Assembly: GCA_022041995.1 (NCBI GenBank)
Contig: CP074381.1
Coordinates: forward strand, 2,356,001-2,420,000
Reading direction: 5' to 3'
DNA: 64,000 nucleotides
Source of the DNA: Cupriavidus necator
GTDB taxonomy: Bacteria > Pseudomonadota > Gammaproteobacteria > Burkholderiales > Burkholderiaceae
Numbering within the stretch: the first letter of the stretch is position 1; every line of letters starts with the position of its first letter. The notes beneath the pieces were generated by a model. The model ran no database searches. It saw nothing but the letters and a program-made list of their open reading frames with translations, and was not told where the DNA came from. The position numbers and the translations under genes were made by a program. Below are positions 36,428-44,150 of the stretch, piece after piece.

Positions 36428-37389
36428 ATGAACGACCTGCCCCCGTCCACGGGCGCCCTCCTTGAGTTGCGCCTGGAGTCGATTCAATTCCTCGCCCGCG
36501 ACACGCTGCTCTACGCCTTCGCCTCCCCGGCGGGCGCCGCGCTGCCGCCGTGCGAGCCGGGATCCCATATCGGCCTGCACCTGCCCAATGGCCTGGTGCG
36601 CCAGTACTCGCTGCTCGAAGGCGGCCGCGAGCCGCGGCGCTACCAGGTAGGGGTGAAGCGCGACCCGAAAAGCCGCGGCGGTTCCAGCTTCATGCACGAG
36701 CAGTTGCGCCCAGGCGTGGTGATCCAGGTCGAGCCGCCGCGCAACAATTTCCCGCTGAACGAGGAGGCCGAGCATTCGGTGCTGGTCGGCGGCGGCATCG
36801 GCATCACGCCGATCCTGTGCATGGCAAGGCGCCTGAAGGCGCTGGGCCGCTCGATGACGCTGGTGTACTCGTGCCGCGACCGCGTCGACGTCGCCTTCCT
36901 CGAGGAACTGCGCAGCTACGAGAACCTGCACCTGCACATCGACGCGGAAGCGGGCGGCGTGCTCGACATCGCCGAGGTAGTGAAGGCACAGCCGGCCAAC
37001 GCGCACTTCTATTGCTGCGGCCCGGGCCCGATGCTCGCGGCCTTCGAGGCGGCCACGGCCACCTGCCGCCGGCGCAGGTCCACGTCGAGTACTTCACCGC
37101 GAAGCAGGAAGCCGCGCTGGACGGCGGCTACACGGTCGAACTGAAGCGCAGCGGCAAGTCGCTGCAGGTACCGGGCGGCAAGACCATCCTGCAGGTGCTC
37201 AAGGATGCCGGCGTGGAAGTGGCGCACTCCTGCGAGGAGGGCGTGTGCGGCGCCTGCGAGACGCGCGTGCTGTCCGGTATTCCCGACCACCGCGACGCCA
37301 TCCTCTCCGAACCGGAGAAGGCGGCCAACAACACCATGATGATCTGCTGCTCGGGCTGCAAGGGCGAGCGGCTGGTCCTCGATCTGTAA
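36428..37389 (+). CDS. phthalate dioxygenase reductase-like iron-sulfur flavoprotein (frameshifted)
   Basis: A reductase of about 320 residues when repaired. The flavin motif is RQYSLLEGG, the NAD(P) motif GGGIGITPILCMARRL, followed by CCGPGPML. A C-terminal plant-type [2Fe-2S] ferredoxin has CEEGVCGACETRVL and a later CCSGC. One base is missing near 37059-37061; with it, FEAATAHLPPAQVHVEYF runs on to the ferredoxin part. The domain order FMN-NAD-[2Fe-2S] is that of class IA Rieske-oxygenase reductases. It heads the plus-strand operon and is the natural partner of the Rieske oxygenase at 32032. Confidence 0.87.
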
Positions 37390-37417
37390 GTCATTTCATC
37401 CCAACCGGAGACATCCC

Positions 37418-38431
37418 ATGATCATTGACTGCCACGGCCACGTCAGCCCGCCCGCCGAACTCTGGGTCTACAAGGCGCACATCCTGTCGCACCGCGGCGA
37501 GCACGGGCGCAAGATGCCCGAGGTGACGGACGAGGAGATCCTGCACTACGCCAACCGCAAGGAGATGGGTCCGGCCGGGCACATCGACCTGCTCGACCAC
37601 GTGGGCACCACCGTCCAACTGCTGTCGCCGCGTCCGTTCCAGATGATGCACAGCGCGAAGCCGGGCAAGCTGGTGCACTGGTTCACCGAGGAGACCAACA
37701 ACATCATCGCCCGCACGGTGAAGCTGCTGCCCAAGCGCTTCATCGGCGTGGGTGGCCTGCCGCAGGTGGCCGGCGATTCCATCGAAGTGGTACTGCCGGA
37801 ACTGGAACGCTGCGTGAAGGAACTGGGCTTCCGCGGCGTGCTGCTCAATCCGGACCCGTTCGAGAACAACGGCTCCGAAGCGCCACCGCTGGGCGACCGC
37901 TACTGGTATCCGCTGTACGAGAAGCTGTGCGAGCTCGACATCCCCGCGCACATCCACGCCACCGGCTCGCACTCCGCGCGCTCGCCGTACACGGTCCACT
38001 TCATTAATGAAGAGACCATCGCGGTGTTCGGCCTGGTGAACTCCGACGTGTTCAAGGACTTCCCGTCGCTGAAGATCCTGGTGTCGCACGGCGGCGGCTC
38101 GATCCCCTACCAGATCGGCCGCTTCCAGTCCGGCGCCGCGCGCGCGGGCCGCGACTTCCTCGCCGGAATGCGCAATCTCTACTACGACACCGTGCTGTAT
38201 TCGGAGGAATCGCTGCGCCTGCTGATCAAGACCGTCGGCGCGGACCGCTGCCTGTTCGGCGCCGAGTGCCCCGGCGTGGGCTCGCAGACCAATCCGGCTA
38301 CCGGCCGCACCTTCGACGACATCAAGCCGTTCATCCAGGGCTTCGACTGGTTGTCGCCGGAAGAGAAGAACCAGATCTTCTTCGGCAACGCGCAGAAGCT
38401 GTTCAACCTTGACCTGGCGGCGTACCGCTAA
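37418..38431 (+). CDS. ligJ: 4-oxalomesaconate hydratase-like amidohydrolase
   Basis: A 337-residue protein of the amidohydrolase superfamily closely resembling LigJ, which hydrates 4-oxalomesaconate to 4-carboxy-4-hydroxy-2-oxoadipate in the protocatechuate 4,5-cleavage and gallate routes. MIIDCHGHVSPPAELWVYKA, LLSPRPFQMMHSAKP, GDRYWYPLYEKLCELDIPAH and LFGAECPGVGSQ are LigJ-type signatures; the metal ligands are in DCHGH, VSHGGG and the ECPG loop. It lies 28 bases after the reductase gene. Decarboxylases of the same superfamily are the alternative. Confidence 0.85.
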   Translation: MIIDCHGHVSPPAELWVYKAHILSHRGEHGRKMPEVTDEEILHYANRKEMGPAGHIDLLDHVGTTVQLLSPRPFQMMHSAKPGKLVHWFTEETNNIIARTVKLLPKRFIGVGGLPQVAGDSIEVVLPELERCVKELGFRGVLLNPDPFENNGSEAPPLGDRYWYPLYEKLCELDIPAHIHATGSHSARSPYTVHFINEETIAVFGLVNSDVFKDFPSLKILVSHGGGSIPYQIGRFQSGAARAGRDFLAGMRNLYYDTVLYSEESLRLLIKTVGADRCLFGAECPGVGSQTNPATGRTFDDIKPFIQGFDWLSPEEKNQIFFGNAQKLFNLDLAAYR

Positions 38432-38462
38432 ACGCGCGACGACGCCCGGAGGAGACCAAACC

Positions 38463-39479
38463 ATGGCAGAAATCGTACTCGGCATGGGCACCTCGCATGG
38501 TCCCATGCTGGTCACGCCGCCGCACACATGGGGCTCGCGCCTGCCCGACGACCGCCGCAGCCTGCATCACTACCAGGGCCGGACGTGGACGTTCGACGAG
38601 CTGGTGCAGCATCGCGCGTCGGAAAACCTGGCCGCGCAGATCAGGCCGGAAGTGTGGGAAGCCCGGCACGCCCGCTGCATGCAGGCCATCGAACGCATGT
38701 CGCAGGTGCTGGCCGAAGCCCGCCCCGATGTGGCAGTGATCGTCGGCAACGACCAGATGGAAATCTTCGACGACATGCTCGTGCCCGCGTTCAGCGTGAT
38801 GTGGGGCGAGACCATCGTCAACAACATGATCAGCGACGAGAAGCTGTCGCGGCTGCCGCCCGGCGTGGCCCACGCCATGCCCGGCTACATGCCGCCGCAA
38901 GCGACCTATTCCGGCGTGCCGGCGCTGGGCCGCCACCTGATCGAACGCACCGTGGCCGACGGCTTCGACATCACGGCACTGAAGCATCTTTCCGCTACCG
39001 AGACGCCGCACGCCTTCGGCTTCGTGTTCCGGCAATTGATGAAGGACCAGGTGATTCCCACCGTGCCGGTGCTGATCAACACGTTCTATCCGCCCAACCA
39101 GCCGACCGCCGGCCGCTGCCATGCGTTCGGACGTTCGCTGGCGCGCGCCATCCGGTCGTGGGACAGCGACGCGCGCGTGGCGATCATCGCCTCGGGCGGC
39201 CTGACCCACTTCGTCATCGACGAGAGCGTCGACCAGTTGATCCTTGACAGCATGCGCGCGCATGACTTCTCGCCCGTGGAGGGACTGGGCGAGGCGATCT
39301 TCCAGGCCGGGACCTCCGAGGTCAAGAACTGGATTCCCGTGGCCGGCGCGATGGACGAGCTTGGCTTCGGCATGGAAGTGATCGACTACGTGCCTTGCTA
39401 CCGCAGCGAAGCTGGGACGGGCAATGCCATGGGGTTCGCCTGCTGGCGGCCCGACAACCACAAGGAAACCATCCGATGA
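38463..39479 (+). CDS. class III extradiol ring-cleavage dioxygenase (LigB superfamily)
   Basis: A 338-residue Fe(II) dioxygenase of the LigB superfamily. The early MGTSHGPMLVTPP histidine, the VIVGNDQMEIFDD segment and a late IIASGGLTHFVID histidine region match the family's metal and acid-base residues. Such enzymes meta-cleave protocatechuate, gallate or methylgallate. There is no separate LigA-type alpha subunit gene, so it is either a single-chain enzyme like gallate dioxygenase or acts alone. The start at 38463 follows GGAGACC. The stop overlaps the next start (ATGA). Confidence 0.82.
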   Translation: MAEIVLGMGTSHGPMLVTPPHTWGSRLPDDRRSLHHYQGRTWTFDELVQHRASENLAAQIRPEVWEARHARCMQAIERMSQVLAEARPDVAVIVGNDQMEIFDDMLVPAFSVMWGETIVNNMISDEKLSRLPPGVAHAMPGYMPPQATYSGVPALGRHLIERTVADGFDITALKHLSATETPHAFGFVFRQLMKDQVIPTVPVLINTFYPPNQPTAGRCHAFGRSLARAIRSWDSDARVAIIASGGLTHFVIDESVDQLILDSMRAHDFSPVEGLGEAIFQAGTSEVKNWIPVAGAMDELGFGMEVIDYVPCYRSEAGTGNAMGFACWRPDNHKETIR

Positions 39480-40138
39480 GCACTCCCCAGGAATATGTGC
39501 GCCGCCTGCGCCGGCTGGATTGTTGCGCAGTGTCCGACACGCTCGACAAGCTCGGCCTGCCGGGCGTTGTGAGCGGCGTGCGTCAGGAAGCCGGTGACGG
39601 CCGCATCGCCGGCCGCGTGATTACCGTGAAGCTCGGCACGGGCGCGCCGCCACCGGGCGAGCCCCGCCACTTGGGCACCACCGCCATCGAGGCCGGCGGC
39701 GCGGACGACGTGATCGTCGTCGAGCAGCGCACCGGCGTCGAGGCGGGAAGCTGGGGCGGCATGCTGTCGCTCGGCGCGAAGGTGAAGGGTATCGCGGGGG
39801 TGGTGGCCGATGGTCCCGTGCGCGACATCGACGAAGCGTGCGCGATGAACTTTCCCGTGTTCGCCTCTTCCCTCACCGCGCGCACCGCGCGCGGCCGTAT
39901 CGTCGAGAAAGGCACCAACGTGCCGATCCGCGTGTGGGACGTGGATGTCGATGCAGGCGACTACGTTCTCGCCGACCGCAGCGCTGTCATCTTCATCGCC
40001 GCGGCGAACATCGACCGCGTGCTGGAGGCCGCGGAAGCCATCGTCGCCCGCGAAGCTCGCATGGCCAAAGCCGTTCTGGCCGGCACGCCGATGAGCCAGG
40101 TCATGGGCGGCAACTACGAATTCATGCTGAAGGATTAA
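39476..40138 (+). CDS. RraA/LigK-family protein (tandem copy 1)
   Basis: A 220-residue protein of the RraA-like fold that includes 4-carboxy-4-hydroxy-2-oxoadipate/HMG aldolases. It has VSDTLDKLGLPG near the start, a central GSWGGMLSLGAKVKGIAGVV segment and the metal-site motif DGPVRD (about residue 115). The start overlaps the dioxygenase stop, so the two are coupled. The DGxxRD motif argues for retained metal binding and possible aldolase or decarboxylase activity. The exact role beside two further relatives is unclear. Confidence 0.75.
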   Translation: MSTPQEYVRRLRRLDCCAVSDTLDKLGLPGVVSGVRQEAGDGRIAGRVITVKLGTGAPPPGEPRHLGTTAIEAGGADDVIVVEQRTGVEAGSWGGMLSLGAKVKGIAGVVADGPVRDIDEACAMNFPVFASSLTARTARGRIVEKGTNVPIRVWDVDVDAGDYVLADRSAVIFIAAANIDRVLEAAEAIVAREARMAKAVLAGTPMSQVMGGNYEFMLKD

Positions 40139-40141
40139 GTC

Positions 40142-40819
40142 ATGTCAGAACAGATCGAAGACCGCAACGTCGCCCGCGCCGGCAGGCTCGACACCGCCAC
40201 GCTCAGCGACGCGATGGACCGCCTCGGCATCGTCGGCCAGTGCCGCGCCATCAAGCCGCGCGATGCCGGCTTCCGCATGGCCGGCCGCGCCTTCACCATT
40301 CTCTACGGCCCGGCCGCGAGCCCGCCGGGCACGGTCGGGGACTTCATCGATGACGTGCCGCCCGGCCACGTCATCGTGCTTGACAACGGGGGGCGTACCG
40401 ATGCCACGGTCTGGGGCGACATCATGACCGAGATTGCGCATCGCCGCGGCATTGCCGGCACCGTAATCGATGGCATTAATCGCGACGTGCACCTGTGCCT
40501 GTCGCTCGGCTATCCAGTGTTCTCGCGCGACAACTGGATGCGTACCGGCAAGGACCGCGTGCAGGTGGAGGCTACCAACGTGCCGGTGAACATCGGCGAC
40601 GTGCGTGTCGCGCCAGGCGACATCCTGCGTGGCGACGCAGACGGGCTGGTATCGATTCCGCGTGGTCACGAAGAGCGCATCCTCGCCGCCGCCGAAGAAA
40701 TCGAAGCCGCCGAGAACGCCATTCGCAAGGCAGTCGCCAGCGGCATGCGCCTGGACGAGGCCCGCGCCCAGCACCGCTACCACCAACTGCAGACGCGCGC
40801 CGAAGGAGCGAAAGCATGA
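40142..40819 (+). CDS. RraA/LigK-family protein (tandem copy 2)
   Basis: A 225-residue relative: TATLSDAMDRLGIVGQC, a substrate-loop GRTDATVWGDIMTEIAHRRG and DGINRD as the metal motif, followed by GYPVFSRD. It starts 3 bases after copy 1 stops and its stop overlaps the start of copy 3. Compared with copy 3 the N-terminus is shorter. It could be an isomerase, decarboxylase or aldolase with different substrate preference; the sequence alone does not decide. Confidence 0.75.
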   Translation: MSEQIEDRNVARAGRLDTATLSDAMDRLGIVGQCRAIKPRDAGFRMAGRAFTILYGPAASPPGTVGDFIDDVPPGHVIVLDNGGRTDATVWGDIMTEIAHRRGIAGTVIDGINRDVHLCLSLGYPVFSRDNWMRTGKDRVQVEATNVPVNIGDVRVAPGDILRGDADGLVSIPRGHEERILAAAEEIEAAENAIRKAVASGMRLDEARAQHRYHQLQTRAEGAKA

Positions 40820-41490
40820 GCCGGCCCATCGACCGCATCGACCCGCGCGACACCACACAACTGAACGTCGTGCGTACCCCACCGGAAATCGTCAACGCCG
40901 CCCGTGGCATTCCCACGGCCACGTTGCACGAAGCCGCCGGCAAGATCGGCGCCCTTCCGTCCGCAATCAAGCCGGTCGCACCCGGCTTCCGGCTGTGCGG
41001 CCCAGCCGTCACGGTGCACGCGCCGGGCGGCGACAACCTGTGGCTGCACCGCGCCATCTACGCCGCGCAGCCGGGCGACGTGCTGGTGGTGTCGGTCAGC
41101 GACGCCTTCGAACACGGCTACTGGGGCGAAGTCATGTCCACCGCCAGCCAGGTGCGCGGCCTCGCCGGCCTGGTGATCGACGGCTGCGTGCGCGACGGCG
41201 TGCTGCTGGAGGAGATCGGCTTCCCGGTGTTCGCCCGCGGCCTGTGCATTCGCGGCACCGGCAAGGACTTCGGCGCGCGCGGCTGGATCAATGCACCGAC
41301 CGTGTTCGGCGACGTCACCGTGCATGCCGGCGACCTGATCGTCGGTGACAGCGACGGCGTAGTCTGCATTCCGCGCGACCGCGCTGGCAAGGTGGTGGAC
41401 GCAGGCCTCGCGCGAGAGGCAAACGAGGCCGACCAGTGCCGCCGCCTCCGTGCGGGCGAGACCACGCTCGACATTTTCGGCTGGAACTGA
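40816..41490 (+). CDS. ligK: 4-carboxy-4-hydroxy-2-oxoadipate aldolase-like protein (tandem copy 3)
   Basis: A 224-residue protein with the best fit to LigK/HMG-CHA aldolases: PTATLHEAAGKIGALP, the GDVLVVSVSDAFEHGYWGE loop, VIDGCVRDGVLLEEIGFPVFARG and a VGDSDGVVCIPRD strand. It would cleave 4-carboxy-4-hydroxy-2-oxoadipate to pyruvate and oxaloacetate, the step after LigJ. The ATG overlaps copy 2's stop (ATGA). As the third gene of a coupled run of relatives, it is the most likely genuine aldolase of the three. Confidence 0.78.
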   Translation: MSRPIDRIDPRDTTQLNVVRTPPEIVNAARGIPTATLHEAAGKIGALPSAIKPVAPGFRLCGPAVTVHAPGGDNLWLHRAIYAAQPGDVLVVSVSDAFEHGYWGEVMSTASQVRGLAGLVIDGCVRDGVLLEEIGFPVFARGLCIRGTGKDFGARGWINAPTVFGDVTVHAGDLIVGDSDGVVCIPRDRAGKVVDAGLAREANEADQCRRLRAGETTLDIFGWN

Positions 41491-41509
41491 GCGGGGAGAG
41501 AGAGACGAC

Positions 41510-42256
41510 ATGAACGAACGCATCGACGAAGACACGACGATCCGCACGAGCTGGATCGACATCCCGGCAGCCGATGGCCGCGCGTACCAGGGCTATCTCG
41601 CGCTGCCGCCTGCGGGAGCGGGCCCCGGGATTGTCCTCTTCCAGGAAATCTTCGGCGTCAACCGCCATATCCGGGCTGTGGCCGAGCAGTACGCGCAACT
41701 CGGCTTTGTCGTGCTCGCGCCCGACGTGTTCTGGCGGCAGGCGCCGCGCGAATCGTTCGGCTATGTGGGCGACGAAGCCGCACGCGCGCGAGACATGCTC
41801 ATGCGCGCCGACATGGCCGAGATCGGGGTCGACCTGGAAGGCACCGTGCGCACGCTGCGCGAGCGTCCCGAGGTGACGGGCGGCGTGGGCGCGCTCGGCT
41901 TCTGCATCGGCGGCCGGCTGGCCTATCTGGCGGCCGCTGCGGGACTGGTGGAGGCCGCCGCGTGCTACTACGGCGGCGGCATCCAGGACCAGTTGCAGAA
42001 GGCGGCGGCCGTGCGTTGCCCGATGCTGTTCCACTATGGCGAGACGGATCCCATGATCCCGCTCGCGGCGGTCGAGCGCGTCAGGGCAGCCTTCGCCGAC
42101 CGGGACACGGCGAAGTTCTTCGTCTATCCCGGCGCGAGCCACGGCTTCAACTGCTGGGAGCGTGCCAGCTACCAGCCGCTCGCCGCGATGCAGGCGCACG
42201 GTCGCACCGTGCTGCACTTCGCCCGCCATCTCGCTGCCGCCACCACGGTCGCATAG
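41510..42256 (+). CDS. dienelactone hydrolase family protein
   Basis: A 248-residue alpha/beta-hydrolase. The cysteine nucleophile lies in GFCIGGRLAYLAA (about residue 126), the aspartate in GETDPMIPL and the histidine in GASHGFNCW, forming the dienelactone hydrolase triad. VLFQEIFGVNRHIR near residue 40 is also typical. It opens lactones formed from ring-cleavage products. The start at 41510 follows GGGGAGAGAGAGACG. It lies 19 bases after the LigK-like gene. Confidence 0.88.
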   Translation: MNERIDEDTTIRTSWIDIPAADGRAYQGYLALPPAGAGPGIVLFQEIFGVNRHIRAVAEQYAQLGFVVLAPDVFWRQAPRESFGYVGDEAARARDMLMRADMAEIGVDLEGTVRTLRERPEVTGGVGALGFCIGGRLAYLAAAAGLVEAAACYYGGGIQDQLQKAAAVRCPMLFHYGETDPMIPLAAVERVRAAFADRDTAKFFVYPGASHGFNCWERASYQPLAAMQAHGRTVLHFARHLAAATTVA

Positions 42257-42277
42257 CCTCGGGACGGAGAACTCGCC

Positions 42278-42829
42278 ATGAGCATCGACGCCAACCAGTT
42301 CAAGGCAGCGATGCGCTGCCTCGCCGGACACGTCTGCCTGATTACCACGCTGTCGGCGGACGGCTCCCGGGCGGGGCTGACGGCCACGGCCGTCTGCTCA
42401 GTCTCGGCCGATCCGCCCACGCTGCTCGCCTGCGTCAACCGCAACAGCGCGTCGTTCCACGCCATCCAGGCGTCGGGCATCTTCGCGGTGAACGTGCTGG
42501 CGCTGGAAAGCCGTCGGCTGGCCGACCGCTTCGCCAGTCCCATGCCGGCGGAGGAGAAGTTCGCCGACGGCGTATGGGGACGCGCCAGCACCGGCGCGCC
42601 GGTACTCCGGAACGCCCTGGTCAGCTTCGATTGCCGCGTGGCCAGTGCCGTGGATGTCGGCACGCACGGCATCCTCTTCGGCGCCATCGACACCGCAATG
42701 CCGCGCGCCGACCGCGCCCGGCCGCTGCTGTACGCGCACGGCAGCTACGGCGAGTTTTCGTCGACCGACGCTGCCGCGGCGCGGGAACTGCTCTGGATTC
42801 CGACATGGGACCCGGAACCTGCCGGCTGA
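42278..42829 (+). CDS. flavin reductase (HpaC/HsaB-like component)
   Basis: A 183-residue flavin reductase of the FMN-binding split-barrel family: AMRCLAGHVCLITTLSADG, RAGLTATAVCSVSADPPTLLACVNR and SGIFAVNVLA are classic HpaC-type signatures. It supplies free reduced flavin to a partner monooxygenase, most likely the HsaA-like enzyme at 33689 on the divergent operon. GGACGGAG precedes the ATG. It lies 21 bases after the dienelactone hydrolase gene. Confidence 0.88.
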   Translation: MSIDANQFKAAMRCLAGHVCLITTLSADGSRAGLTATAVCSVSADPPTLLACVNRNSASFHAIQASGIFAVNVLALESRRLADRFASPMPAEEKFADGVWGRASTGAPVLRNALVSFDCRVASAVDVGTHGILFGAIDTAMPRADRARPLLYAHGSYGEFSSTDAAAARELLWIPTWDPEPAG

Positions 42830-42924
42830 GGCGGACGATCGCAAACCCGCCGGCCGACAAAATCCCGCCCGCATCCCTGCCGGGCGAGCACCACAACAAT
42901 AAATTCCAACAACGGAGACACGAA

Positions 42925-44115
42925 TTGGCTCTTCGGAGAAGAAAGCTGCCAATGGCACTTCGCCATCTGTCATTCTGCATCGCAATGACGGCTGCCACCA
43001 CAGTGACGCACGCGCAGGGCAGCGTCACCATCGGCGGCCTGCTGGACGAGGGTGTCGCGGTCTATCGCGACAACGGCGGCCATTCGAACGTCCGCATGCA
43101 GGATTCCGCCATCTACCCGTCGAAGTTCTACCTGCGCGGCATCGAGGACCTCGGCGGTGGCCTGCAGGCATCGTTCAGCCTGGACTCGATGATTTCCCTC
43201 AGCACCGGGGCGCTCGATCCGCAGTCGCGCGGTGCATTGTTCGAGAACTCGGCCTGGGTCGGCATGCGCAAGGTCGGGATTGGCGGCTTGCGCCTCGGGC
43301 AGCAGAACGACTTCGCATTCGACTACTTCCTGATCGGCGCCATCGACCCCGCCACCGGCATCGCGGGCGGCATGCTGAACTTCCGCACCGGCAGCTTCGG
43401 CGCGGACCTGCTTGGCCTCAAGGGCCCCGCGCAGATCGGCGCCGGCCTTGCCGCCGGTGCGCCATACGCGCCGTACACCAATGCCGCCGGCGCGCCGGTG
43501 GGCATGTCGGCCATCAACTGGGACCGCGTGGGCGGCAAGCGGATGTCGAACGCAGTCAAGCTGACGACCGACGAGATCGGCGGCTTTTCGGCCGGGCTGA
43601 TGTACAGCTTCGGCGAAGTCGCGGGAGACTTCCGGAACGGGTCAGGCAAGAGCGCGGCGATCGGCTATCACCACGGAGAAACGCGCGCCGCCGTGGTCTA
43701 TACCGAGCAGAACTACGGCGCGGTCAATGGCGGGCAGAGCGGCATCGCCAACTTCCTTGCCGGCGCCCGCACCAAGGTGTCGCGCTTCGATTTCTCGGGC
43801 ATGTACAGCCAGGCGCGCAACACATTCACCGGAGCGAGGATCTACGCGCTTGCCGGCGGCATCGGCTATGCACTGACGCCGGACCTGATTCTCGGCGGCG
43901 CCTATACCTACGAGAACGGCAACGAGCAACTGAAGAACGTGATCATCCACCAGGGCGCGCTCCAGTTGACGTACACCTTCTCCAAGCGGACCGCGGTCTA
44001 TCTGGTGGGGGTCTACCAGCACACCAACGGCGCCTATGCCGCGGAGATCGGCAACATCCTTGCCAGCGGGAAGATCCAGTCCGTCGCGGCAGTCGGCATG
44101 ATGCACCGCTTCTGA
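42925..44115 (+). CDS. outer-membrane porin (Gram-negative family)
   Basis: A porin of about 396 residues from a TTG start at 42925, preceded by GGAGACACGAA; an ATG at 42952 gives a protein nine residues shorter. The signal peptide begins with a basic RRRK stretch and ends THAQG. The mature part starts SVTIGGLLDEGVAVYRD and shows alternating beta-strand pattern, GIEDLGGGLQASFSLD and a terminal GMMHRF with final phenylalanine. It closes the plus-strand operon and is probably the uptake pore for its substrate. The porin remnant at 14331 is related. Confidence 0.87.
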   Translation: MALRRRKLPMALRHLSFCIAMTAATTVTHAQGSVTIGGLLDEGVAVYRDNGGHSNVRMQDSAIYPSKFYLRGIEDLGGGLQASFSLDSMISLSTGALDPQSRGALFENSAWVGMRKVGIGGLRLGQQNDFAFDYFLIGAIDPATGIAGGMLNFRTGSFGADLLGLKGPAQIGAGLAAGAPYAPYTNAAGAPVGMSAINWDRVGGKRMSNAVKLTTDEIGGFSAGLMYSFGEVAGDFRNGSGKSAAIGYHHGETRAAVVYTEQNYGAVNGGQSGIANFLAGARTKVSRFDFSGMYSQARNTFTGARIYALAGGIGYALTPDLILGGAYTYENGNEQLKNVIIHQGALQLTYTFSKRTAVYLVGVYQHTNGAYAAEIGNILASGKIQSVAAVGMMHRF

Positions 44116-44124
44116 CGGCAGTAC

Positions 44125-44150
44125 GCGGGGCGCTGGAGCACGCCCCGCTT
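44125..44150. terminator. bidirectional terminator between porin and GntR genes
   Basis: A perfect 8-base stem GCGGGGCG/CGCCCCGC with an 8-base loop lies between two convergent genes and is followed by TT on the plus side. Position and symmetry suit a terminator used from both sides, although no long T-tract is present. Confidence 0.6.

Noticed and set aside
37418..38431. Calling the LigJ-like protein a gamma-resorcylate-type decarboxylase
   Set aside because: Superfamily membership allows it, but the SPRPFQMMHSAKP and GDRYWYPLYEKLCELD segments and the LigK-like genes downstream fit a 4-oxalomesaconate hydratase better.
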